The position numbers and the translations under genes were made by a program. 6,419 nt of DNA from Blautia_A ammoniilytica (GTDB taxonomy: Bacteria > Bacillota > Clostridia > Lachnospirales > Lachnospiraceae). The stretch lies in the NCBI RefSeq assembly GCF_025566965.1, contig NZ_JAOQJL010000064.1, positions 1 through 6,419 of the forward strand, read 5' to 3'. This document shows positions 1 to 4,362 of the stretch, piece by piece (position 1 is the first letter of the stretch; every line of letters starts with the position of its first letter). The notes under the pieces were generated by a model. The model was not told where the DNA came from. It was given only the letters and a program-made list of their open reading frames with translations, and made no database searches.

Positions 1-19
1 TTTTTTCAACTTTGATCAT
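1..19 (-). CDS. Start of a CDS cut by the left window edge
   Basis: Reading leftward, an ATG at 19-17 opens a frame coding M-I-K-V-E-K before the window ends. It is preceded by a good ribosome site, AGAAAGGA at 34-27, seven bases from the ATG. It would be the next gene of the leftward operon, 86 bases beyond the stop of the small membrane protein. Six residues are too few to name a family. The start codon overlaps the -35 box of a plus-strand promoter (19-24), and on the minus-strand RNA a hairpin (35-55) abuts the ribosome site. The call rests only on the start signals. Confidence 0.55.
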
Positions 20-47
20 TGACTTTTCCTTTCTGCACCTCTACAAT
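19..47 (+). promoter_or_regulatory. Sigma-A-type promoter of a candidate small antisense RNA
   Basis: TTGACT at 19-24 and TACAAT at 42-47 are separated by exactly 17 bases. The predicted start is near 54, pointing away from the partial leftward gene and into the gap between it and the membrane protein gene. No plus-strand ORF follows, but a terminator does within 70 bases. The box begins TTGACTTTTC, as do two other plus-strand promoters in this window (1051 and 2168). Confidence 0.6.
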
Positions 48-53
48 GAAAGT

Positions 54-120
54 GCTAAACTGTTTATGTCCATTTGGACACTGGATCCTGTTGAGCCCTA
101 ACTCTTCAGGATCCTTTTTT
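54..120 (+). ncRNA. Candidate ~65-nt antisense small RNA
   Basis: A consensus-like promoter (19-47) and a strong intrinsic terminator (83-120) bracket about 65 transcribed bases with no ORF. The RNA would fold as two hairpins: TGTCC-ATTT-GGACA at 67-80, and the terminator stem. It is complementary to the leftward operon mRNA in the leader of the truncated gene and to the last codon of the membrane protein gene. This resembles counter-transcribed RNAs such as RNAIII of pIP501/pAMbeta1-type plasmids, which act on leader RNA. Seen: promoter, hairpins, terminator. Inferred: that it is transcribed and regulates the gene to the left. Confidence 0.5.
83..120 (+). terminator. Rho-independent terminator
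   Basis: GGATCCTG at 83-90 pairs perfectly with CAGGATCC at 107-114. After a TT/TT internal loop the stem continues with GAG/CTC, closing on a six-base loop. Six Ts (115-120) follow. The T tract is present only in the plus direction, so leftward operon transcription should pass. The right arm overlaps the stop codon of the minus-strand membrane protein gene. Confidence 0.8.
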
Positions 121-279
121 ATTAGGTTCTGGTTCCATCGCCACCAGGATGATCCAAGTGGCCACACTTAGTGCAATTGCGCCCATCCATCTAGTTCCTT
201 CCCACTGCCAAATTGGCAGGTAGGTGGCCAGCGTGCCGATCACACCGGCCGTGATGGTGTCTTTAAGCATTTGGCTCAT
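106..279 (-). CDS. Small two-span membrane protein of unknown function
   Basis: A 57-residue protein if started at the ATG at 279, which overlaps the upstream stop as ATGA and suggests translational coupling. Alternatives are the ATG at 291 (61 aa, directly after AAGGAGAGG, a rather short spacing) or one further upstream at 342 that would overlap the previous gene by 67 bases. It has two hydrophobic stretches, roughly residues 8-24 and 30-48. A short Trp-rich turn (WQWEGTRW) separates them, and the tail is polar (EPNKKGS). The size and topology recall a small holin or an accessory membrane protein of a mobile element, but I do not recognise the family. The 3' end carries the arm of a terminator used by the opposite strand. 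Confidence 0.65.
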   Translation of the reverse strand: MSQMLKDTITAGVIGTLATYLPIWQWEGTRWMGAIALSVATWIILVAMEPEPNKKGS

Positions 280-512
280 GCTACTCCACATCCTCTCCTT
301 CTCATTGCGGAAACCTCCGCTTTCAGCTTCCGGAGGCGCCACGCATCAAACTCCTCTGTGTCGAACATGATCTTGCTGTTCGATGCCCCAGGGTTCATTT
401 TCCAGGCAAAGTTATTGTCCTGACTTCTATACGCCTCGATAAAATATTTTTTCGGCAGGCCGGTGTATTCGGCCAATTCCTTTAATGACATGACTTTTTT
501 CGGATATGTCAT
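276..512 (-). CDS. Excisionase-like HTH DNA-binding protein
   Basis: A 78-residue basic protein. Residues 8-30 (MSLKELAEYTGLPKKYFIEAYRS) form a winged-helix/MerR-like helix-turn-helix. A strand-turn region around 47-53 (KIMFDTE) and a charged helix (FDAWRLRKLKAE) follow. This layout is like the Tn916-type Xis and HTH_17 excisionase families: a short two-helix head, then a residue run that reads the wing, then a basic tail. The start at 512 has AAAAGGAGG at 529-521, eight bases away. It lies in the leftward operon and overlaps the next gene by ATGA. The likely role is directing the integrase toward excision by bending DNA at the attachment site, or acting as an operon regulator. The family assignment is by pattern only, so a generic HTH regulator is possible. 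Confidence 0.6.
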   Translation of the reverse strand: MTYPKKVMSLKELAEYTGLPKKYFIEAYRSQDNNFAWKMNPGASNSKIMFDTEEFDAWRLRKLKAEVSAMRRRGCGVA

Positions 513-544
513 GTTGATACCTCCTTTTTGTTGACTTTATTGAT

Positions 545-856
545 CTACCGTTCATCCTGCACAGATACTGGTTCAGTTTTACACTGTGTCTGCGCAGCGT
601 AATTAAATTCTGTCCGTATCATTTTTCTGATCTTTTCCAGGTTTTCTGCTTCCAGGATTTCTGCCGCATCTATGGTTACATCTGCAATAACCGGCATATC
701 AATAGGGCTTCTATTTTTATAATTCATAAGCCGTGATATGTCCCATCCACCCGGTTGCTTTATTGTCAGTCTCACCAAACAGTCTGGTCCTTTCCCATTA
801 ACTAAGAAAATCCCATTTTTGTAATCAATAAAAATGTTGTCTATTCTTTCAGACAC
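545..856 (-). CDS. Hypothetical protein, 103 aa
   Basis: Starts with GTG at 856, nine bases after GGAGG (870-866); no ATG fits better. The protein is soluble with no membrane segment. An N-terminal part rich in beta-type residues (NIFIDYKNGIFLVNG, then CLVRLTIKQPGGWDISRLMN) is followed by a helical, charged segment (AEILEAENLEKIRKMIRTEF, about residues 65-84) and a polar tail. I do not recognise a family. It sits 32 bases upstream of the Xis-like gene and downstream of the 32-aa peptide gene, so it is probably part of the early leftward operon and expressed with the excision functions. Its strong ribosome site argues that it is real. Confidence 0.7.
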   Translation of the reverse strand: MSERIDNIFIDYKNGIFLVNGKGPDCLVRLTIKQPGGWDISRLMNYKNRSPIDMPVIADVTIDAAEILEAENLEKIRKMIRTEFNYAAQTQCKTEPVSVQDER

Positions 857-918
857 GCTCTCTCACCTCCCCGCTCAAATTGTTCTGCCAATTGTCATTG
901 CGATCATCACCACTCTTC

Positions 919-1017
919 TCACAATATTCCTAACAGCCTGGCTATCCCCATCCCTATAAAGCTACCGATTATCCCTCCGATAATCGGTAATACAATTTCA
1001 TTAATACCGTTCTTCAT
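919..1017 (-). CDS. 32-aa hydrophobic glycine-zipper peptide
   Basis: A short frame with a near-perfect ribosome site: GGAGGAGGTGA upstream, with GGAGG at 1030-1026 and eight bases to the ATG at 1017. The product begins MKNGINEIVLP and continues with a single hydrophobic helix. Its glycines at 14, 18 and 22 form a GxxxGxxxG zipper, with G15, G24 and G30 beside it and R27 near the end. Such helices pack tightly in membranes and are seen in small membrane regulators, type I toxin-like peptides and some bacteriocins. The gene lies between the 103-aa gene and the antisense membrane-protein gene, in line with the leftward operon. I see no similarity I can name. Confidence rests on the ribosome site and the coherent helix. 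Confidence 0.6.
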   Translation of the reverse strand: MKNGINEIVLPIIGGIIGSFIGMGIARLLGIL

Positions 1018-1050
1018 CTATCTCACCTCCTCCGGCTACACTTTCTGCCG

Positions 1051-1079
1051 TTGACTTTTCTTTCTTACTCACCTATTCT
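1051..1079 (+). promoter_or_regulatory. Promoter of the rightward gene inside the leftward operon
   Basis: TTGACT at 1051-1056 and TATTCT at 1074-1079 are 17 bases apart. Initiation near 1086 gives a leader of about 43 bases before the ATG at 1129. The -10 matches four of six consensus positions, so moderate strength is expected. The extended -35 (TTGACTTTTC) is identical to that of the promoters at 19 and 2168. Confidence 0.5.
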
Positions 1080-1128
1080 TTATGTATAGGGTGCCTGCAC
1101 ACCTAATACATGAGAAAGAAGGTTACAT

Positions 1129-1683
1129 ATGTTTAATGAATTTATCTCCAAATTGACACCATCAGATATTATTCAAATTTTAGGAATAATAACTTCGTCT
1201 TTAACCGCCATAGTTGCGATCATTATTTCTTTAGTCACTCTGCGGCAAAATTCGAAAATGCTCGAAGATAGTTCCAGGGCAATTATTTCTATCTATCCCC
1301 AATTTATAAATGCTGGAACCACTATGTTATTCATGGTCATAAAAAATTTTGGCAATTCTCCAGCTATTATCCAAAAATTCGATTATGATTTTGATTTTAC
1401 TGATTGTTACAAATTCCGTTCAGATCGTGATTACCTAAAAGACTTTATTGGCTGCTCTTTAGCCCCTGGACAATCACGTATATGTAGTCTCGATTATGAA
1501 AAATTAACTCGACCTGTAACGTTTTCTTTAGAATATCAATCAGGTCCTAAAATATATCATGAATCCCTCACTGTTGACTTACAGGCAGGCGTGAACATTC
1601 CTGCCCCTAAAGTTGCTACACCCGGAATGGAGCTCAAATCCATTTCATATACTTTGCAAGAAATGCTTCAAAAGAACCTTTAG
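1129..1683 (+). CDS. Membrane-anchored protein of unknown function (cargo gene)
   Basis: 184 residues. The ATG at 1129 follows AGAAGG (1117-1122) by six bases. An N-terminal transmembrane helix (about residues 17-38, IILGI...IIISLVTL-type) is followed by basic residues R39 and K43, so the remainder is probably cytoplasmic. Residues 50-155 look like a beta-sandwich: alternating hydrophobic strands with the boxes IKNFGNSPAII and LAPGQSRIC. The tail ends SYTLQEMLQKNL. I have the impression that similar hypothetical proteins occur widely on Firmicute mobile elements, but no function is known to me. It is transcribed against the surrounding leftward genes. Its stop overlaps by four bases the stop of the converging 61-aa gene. 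It is AT-richer than the neighbouring leftward genes, which suggests a separately acquired cargo gene, possibly an exclusion or protection function (pure inference). Confidence 0.8.
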   Translation: MFNEFISKLTPSDIIQILGIITSSLTAIVAIIISLVTLRQNSKMLEDSSRAIISIYPQFINAGTTMLFMVIKNFGNSPAIIQKFDYDFDFTDCYKFRSDRDYLKDFIGCSLAPGQSRICSLDYEKLTRPVTFSLEYQSGPKIYHESLTVDLQAGVNIPAPKVATPGMELKSISYTLQEMLQKNL

Positions 1684-1865
1684 TCTATTTTCTGTATGCT
1701 GCTGAATTCCCCCAAGACACTTTCTGTTTTTCCTAATACAATTCTTGCTTCATCACAAGATAATCCAGCTTCGGAGAGTTTGTTTACTATATCAGTGACA
1801 AGTTCTCCGATTTTTTCTCCCTGTAAAACTTTTCCGTTATTTAATTGAACACTCTGGAACATCAT
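1680..1865 (-). CDS. Hypothetical protein, 61 aa
   Basis: I place the start at the ATG at 1865, because GGGAGGTGA (1879-1871) lies eight bases upstream. Extending the frame to 1913 would overlap the preceding HTH gene and lacks such a site. The product begins MMFQSVQLNNGKVLQ, then has two predicted helices (about residues 18-34, GEKIGELVTDIVNKLSE-type, and 36-53, SCDEARIVLGKTESVLG). It is small, acidic and soluble; no family recognised. The gene follows the Cro-like HTH gene by 16 bases in the same operon and meets the rightward membrane-protein gene tail to tail with a four-base overlap. It may be an accessory factor of the early operon. Confidence 0.7.
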   Translation of the reverse strand: MMFQSVQLNNGKVLQGEKIGELVTDIVNKLSEAGLSCDEARIVLGKTESVLGEFSSIQKID

Positions 1866-1881
1866 TCCTCTCACCTCCCTG

Positions 1882-2067
1882 TTACTTCTCCAGAAGTTTC
1901 TTAATCGAAACACCTAAATAATCGGCTACCTTCTGTACCTTCCAAACACTTGGCTCAAATTCATTCCATTTGCAGATACTTGAATTTGAAAAACCAAGAT
2001 CTCGTTCCACCTGTCTAATAGAAATATTTTTCTTTTCACAGATTGTTCGGATGTTGTCGTAAATCAA
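1882..2067 (-). CDS. Cro/CI-type HTH regulator, first gene of the leftward operon
   Basis: A 61-residue XRE-type HTH protein. The TTG at 2067 is the likely start, since GGGAGG lies seven bases upstream; a frame start at 2085 would put that ribosome site inside the gene. Helices 2-3 read ISIRQVERDLGFSNSSICKW (residues 15-34), followed by helices 4-5 (VQKVADYLGVSIKKLLEK). The box LGFSNSSICKW closely parallels LGFGKGTISKW of the ImmR-like repressor encoded across the control region, so the two may bind the same dyads as an opposing repressor/Cro pair. It has no C-terminal domain. It is transcribed from the leftward promoter at 2276-2304 after a leader of about 200 bases. Confidence 0.85.
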   Translation of the reverse strand: MIYDNIRTICEKKNISIRQVERDLGFSNSSICKWNEFEPSVWKVQKVADYLGVSIKKLLEK

Positions 2068-2167
2068 CTTTAAGCCTCCCTTCAACTATGTTTAATTTGT
2101 GAGCCATAATAGGTATAGAGTGATAATATAGCTCTTGCTCTAAAGATGAAAATATTCAACATTGTTA

Positions 2168-2196
2168 TTGACTTTTCGATGAAAATATTCTATTAT
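2168..2196 (+). promoter_or_regulatory. Rightward promoter for the repressor operon
   Basis: TTGACT (2168-2173), 17 bases, TATTAT (2191-2196), with a predicted start near 2203. It would transcribe immR-like, immA-like and toxin genes after a leader of about 135 bases. A dyad (2178-2193) fills the spacer and overlaps the -10 box, consistent with autoregulation. Confidence 0.65.
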
Positions 2197-2275
2197 ACTT
2201 GTAACCAAACAAAGAAAAAATAGAACATATTCATCTGAACAGGCTTTTGTTGAATTTATTCATCTGCTAATTATG

Positions 2276-2304
2276 ATTATATGAATATATTCATCATTTG
2301 TCAA
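2276..2304 (-). promoter_or_regulatory. Consensus leftward promoter for the early/excision operon
   Basis: On the minus strand TTGACA (2304-2299) and TATAAT (2281-2276) match the sigma-A consensus at all twelve positions with 17-base spacing. The start is predicted near 2269. The dyad at 2280-2295 lies between the boxes, so repressor binding should block RNA polymerase. This would be a very strong promoter when derepressed. It faces the rightward promoter, and their transcripts overlap for roughly 65 bases. Confidence 0.8.
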
Positions 2305-2337
2305 GCCTTTTGTTGAATTTTTTCAGAAAGGACTAAT

Positions 2338-2751
2338 ATGAATTTATTCAACCGTATAATTTCGCTTTGTGATAAACGCGGAATTAACCAATCTGATTTA
2401 GAAAAAGAGCTTGGCTTCGGAAAGGGAACTATTTCTAAGTGGAAATCTAATCCTAACCCCAGCGCAGAAAAGCTATTATTAATCGCAAACTACTTTGATG
2501 TAACTACTGATTTTCTTCTAAAAGGAATTGATGATAATGGACTGACTGAAAAAGATAACAAAGATATCTCAAAAGACTTAGACAATATCATGGAAAAGCT
2601 AACATCTGGTGAGGATGGCCCTGCCAGCTATAATGGTGAAGAGCTTAGCCCAGAAGCTGCTGAACTTTTCCGTGATGAATTGGAAATTGCATTAAAACGA
2701 CTTAAAATTATTAACAAGGAAAAATATACCCCTAAGAAATACAAAAAGTAG
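2338..2751 (+). CDS. ImmR-like XRE-family repressor
   Basis: 137 residues, starting at the ATG at 2338 five bases after AAAGGA. The N-terminal HTH_3 domain (about residues 4-62) includes INQSDLEKELGFGKGTISKW and then a helix pair ending FDVTTDFLLKG. The acidic, helical C-terminal part (residues 65-137) ends in a lysine-rich tail; it lacks the LexA-type serine peptidase domain of lambda CI. In ICEBs1 and related elements and phages, such short repressors are inactivated by a partner ImmA protease encoded immediately downstream, as here. It probably holds the leftward promoter off and tunes its own promoter through the six dyads. Its stop is nearly fused to the next gene, implying coupled translation. 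The symbol immR is suggested by context, not proven. Confidence 0.88.
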   Translation: MNLFNRIISLCDKRGINQSDLEKELGFGKGTISKWKSNPNPSAEKLLLIANYFDVTTDFLLKGIDDNGLTEKDNKDISKDLDNIMEKLTSGEDGPASYNGEELSPEAAELFRDELEIALKRLKIINKEKYTPKKYKK

Positions 2752-2760
2752 GTGAGATAC

Positions 2761-3189
2761 TTGAATCGTAATATCAAGAAGATTGTTTCTTACTGCAAAA
2801 GAAAAGCAGGAACATCAGACCCTTTTGCTATTGCTGATCAGTTCGGTATTCTATACCAGATCTGTGATCTGCAGTTCGAGGGATGCTATATGTTCCTAAA
2901 GAATCACCGCTACATATTCATTAATCAGAATCTTCCAGAGCACGAACAACATCTGGTTATGGCTCATGAACTCGGACACGCCATCCTGCACCGGAAAGAA
3001 AACTGCTACTTTATTAGAAACAAAACGCTTTTGTTAAATTCCAAGAAAGAAATCGAAGCCAATCTCTTTGCAATGGAATTGCTATTATCAGATTCTTTTT
3101 TGGAAGAATACAAGGAGTTTACTGTTGAACAGATATCCAGGCTGACTGGGTATCATAAAAGATTAATTGAATTACGAATACATAATTAA
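2761..3189 (+). CDS. ImmA/IrrE-family metallopeptidase
   Basis: A zinc metallopeptidase of about 142 residues. I prefer the TTG at 2761, because TAGGTGAG (2748-2755) is placed correctly before it; a GTG at 2752 would add three residues (145) but lacks a ribosome site. Counting from the GTG, the core motif HELGH is at residues 72-76 within VMAHELGHAILH, and the helix KKEIEANLFAMELLL (98-112) carries the EAN box that probably gives the third metal ligand. A C-terminal helical part ends TGYHKRLIELRIHN. In ICEBs1 the homologous protease cleaves ImmR after a RecA or peptide signal and so induces the element. The gene directly follows the repressor gene and precedes the toxin gene in one operon. 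Confidence 0.88.
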   Translation: MNRNIKKIVSYCKRKAGTSDPFAIADQFGILYQICDLQFEGCYMFLKNHRYIFINQNLPEHEQHLVMAHELGHAILHRKENCYFIRNKTLLLNSKKEIEANLFAMELLLSDSFLEEYKEFTVEQISRLTGYHKRLIELRIHN

Positions 3190-3202
3190 GGAGAAATATT
3201 CC

Positions 3203-4036
3203 GTGTCTGCAAAATTCTCAAAAGAAGATGTTATACAAAATAAAAAGCAAGCTATAAAAGATCTAAATCATATGTTGGAAGGTTTTATCAATGATCCAAC
3301 TGGTCAGCGTTTAAAGAAAGCTAATTTACTTTCATATTGGCTTAAAGATTATGTTCGAATGGTTGATTTTGAAGAAACCTTTGACCCCAAAAGAAATATT
3401 GCCTACAAACGTGGTGATATTGTCAAACTAAATTTTGGTTTTAATATTGGCAGTGAATATGGCGGATTGCACTATGCCATTGTAATTAACAATAAAAACC
3501 CTCACAACTCCTCCGTTGTAACGGTTATACCTTTGACATCCCAGAAAGGTGATGCTCCTGTGCATCATAACGATGTCGAATTGGGCAATGAGCTGTATCG
3601 AAGTTTAAAGTTAAAATATGACACTATCGCTCAGCAAGTTCAAGCTGAATGTGAGGAAATTGATAAAATGTTAGGATTAATCAATATCTTAACCACGGCC
3701 ATCGATGCTGCACTCGCAATACCTGCTGGCTCTCCAGAAGCTTCTGAGGCTGCTTCTGCCGCTCAAAAATATATGGAAATCGCTAATGATTTAAAAGCAG
3801 ACTGGCAAATAAAATCAGAACAAAATCAAAAGGAATCGAAACAGCTTGAAAAAATAAAAGCTGAAATAGATCAAATGAAAACTGGTAGCATTGCCTTAGT
3901 AGATCAGATTACAACTGTTAGTAAAATAAGGATCTATGACCCAAGAAATGCGTATGGCGTCCTATCTGGAATTCGTTTATCACCTGAGTCCCTTGATAGA
4001 ATAAATAGTAAAATAAAAGAATTATTTGTTTTCTAG
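3203..4036 (+). CDS. PemK/MazF-family toxin with long helical insertion
   Basis: I start at GTG 3203 (277 aa), nine bases after AAGGAG (3188-3193). A TTG at 3167 would overlap immA-like coding and lacks a ribosome site. Residues 1-65 are a helical N-terminal extension (LLSYWLKDYVRMVDFEETF). The MazF-type core begins at KRGDIVKLNF (69-78) and continues with GSEYGGLHYAIVI (83-95) and TVIPLTSQ (107-114). It resumes with GSIALVDQITTVSKIRI (228-244) and the closing helix LSPESLDRINSKIKEL (259-274). Between the halves about 100 residues form an Ala- and charge-rich, coiled-coil-like insert. Removing the insert and the extension leaves about 110 residues, normal for MazF ribonucleases. The usual catalytic Arg of GGVRP is His90 here; the Thr of the TSQ box is kept. 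No antitoxin gene is adjacent. It may act in element maintenance. Confidence 0.8.
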   Translation: MSAKFSKEDVIQNKKQAIKDLNHMLEGFINDPTGQRLKKANLLSYWLKDYVRMVDFEETFDPKRNIAYKRGDIVKLNFGFNIGSEYGGLHYAIVINNKNPHNSSVVTVIPLTSQKGDAPVHHNDVELGNELYRSLKLKYDTIAQQVQAECEEIDKMLGLINILTTAIDAALAIPAGSPEASEAASAAQKYMEIANDLKADWQIKSEQNQKESKQLEKIKAEIDQMKTGSIALVDQITTVSKIRIYDPRNAYGVLSGIRLSPESLDRINSKIKELFVF

Positions 4037-4047
4037 TATTTTTTTTC

Positions 4048-4076
4048 TTGACCGCGAGTATAATATAATATATAAT
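4048..4076 (+). promoter_or_regulatory. Strong promoter in the toxin-integrase gap
   Basis: TTGACC at 4048-4053, 17 bases, TATAAT at 4071-4076 gives eleven of twelve consensus matches. The start is predicted near 4083. It lies 12 bases after the toxin stop codon and drives either the short structured RNA below or a ~280-base integrase leader. Confidence 0.75.
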
Positions 4077-4082
4077 GTATGT

Positions 4083-4181
4083 GCTGTCAGAGAGTAATAT
4101 CTCTTGCAACAGAGCCTATAGGGCATAAAAGAAGACAGATTTACATTATGTGAAGACCTCGCAGTTAATGCGGGGTCTTTT
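4083..4181 (+). ncRNA. Candidate structured ncRNA or attenuated integrase leader
   Basis: About 100 bases lie between the strong promoter and an intrinsic terminator, without a plausible ORF. CTGTC (4084-4088) can pair with GACAG (4134-4138), closing a three-way junction. The junction contains AGAGA-GTAATA-TCTCT (4089-4104) and GCC-TATAG-GGC (4114-4124). A single-stranded linker leads to the terminator hairpin. This layout fits a discrete small RNA. It could also be a leader in which termination limits integrase expression. I do not recognise a known RNA family. Confidence 0.55.
4154..4181 (+). terminator. Intrinsic terminator between ncRNA and integrase leader
   Basis: AGACCTCGC (4154-4162) pairs with GCGGGGTCT (4170-4178) with one G-T wobble, around a seven-base loop. 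A short run of four Ts ends at 4181, so termination may be partial. Confidence 0.7.
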
Positions 4182-4198
4182 ACGTTATAAAAGAAAAA

Positions 4199-4283
4199 CC
4201 GCCCCAGTGTTACCAGCACCAGAGCGGCCTATACATCCGAAGATGTACCCTATTTTCAGCAAAAATATTGTATCATCTTCGGG
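4199..4283 (+). promoter_or_regulatory. Integrase leader with alternative RNA hairpins
   Basis: Hairpin one: CCGC (4199-4202) with GCGG (4224-4227), a symmetric four-base internal loop, then GTGTT/AGCAC on an ACC loop. Hairpin two: TACATC-CGAA-GATGTA (4232-4247). The same bases 4237-4245 (CCGAAGATG) are perfectly complementary to 4274-4282 (CATCTTCGG), so a longer hairpin excludes hairpin two. Such exclusive pairing is typical of regulated leaders. The remaining bases up to the integrase ATG hold no other clear signal. No ligand or mechanism is known. Confidence 0.5.
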
Positions 4284-4362
4284 ACAGTCGCACAAGACGG
4301 AACATCTGTGTGCCTGTTATTTTTGTACCCATTTTTAAGAAAAAAGAGAGGATGATAGTAAA

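Larger units (their letters stand above)
2145..2327. promoter_or_regulatory. Operator array: six 16-bp dyads
   Basis: Six copies of a dyad close to G(A/T)TGAA-N4-TTCATC start at 2145, 2178, 2220, 2249, 2280 and 2312. The best are GTTGAATTTATTCATC (2249) and TATGAATATATTCATC (2280); those at 2178, 2220 and 2312 are degenerate in one half. Spacings are 33, 42, 29, 31 and 32 bases, close to three or four helical turns, so bound proteins would lie largely on one DNA face. Copies two and five lie in the spacers of the rightward and leftward promoters. Copies one and six each end seven bases outside a -35 box. They are probable sites for the ImmR-like repressor and the Cro-like protein. Confidence 0.8.

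Noticed and set aside
531..536. TTGACT box upstream of nothing on the plus strand
   Set aside because: No -10-like hexamer at 16-18 bases and no plus-strand gene or terminator follows.
875..922. 15-codon minus-strand frame overlapping the stop of the 32-aa peptide gene (GTGA)
   Set aside because: Very short, no separate ribosome site, and no feature beyond the overlap.
2101..2134. Inverted repeat GAGCCATA/TATAGCTC in the leftward leader
   Set aside because: Eight pairs with one wobble and no T tract on either strand; too weak to call a terminator, though it might shape the long leader.
4039..4046. T run right after the toxin stop as a terminator
   Set aside because: No convincing GC stem precedes it; only weak A/T pairing is possible.
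3918..4219. Two minus-strand frames of about 65 codons across the toxin end and ncRNA region
   Set aside because: No ribosome sites, overlap the toxin coding sequence, promoter and ncRNA on the other strand, and show no protein-like pattern.
4150..4338. 62-codon plus-strand frame between toxin and integrase
   Set aside because: No ribosome site at its start, composition unlike a protein (Pro/Ser/Cys-rich tail), and it runs through the terminator and leader hairpins, which explain the region better.
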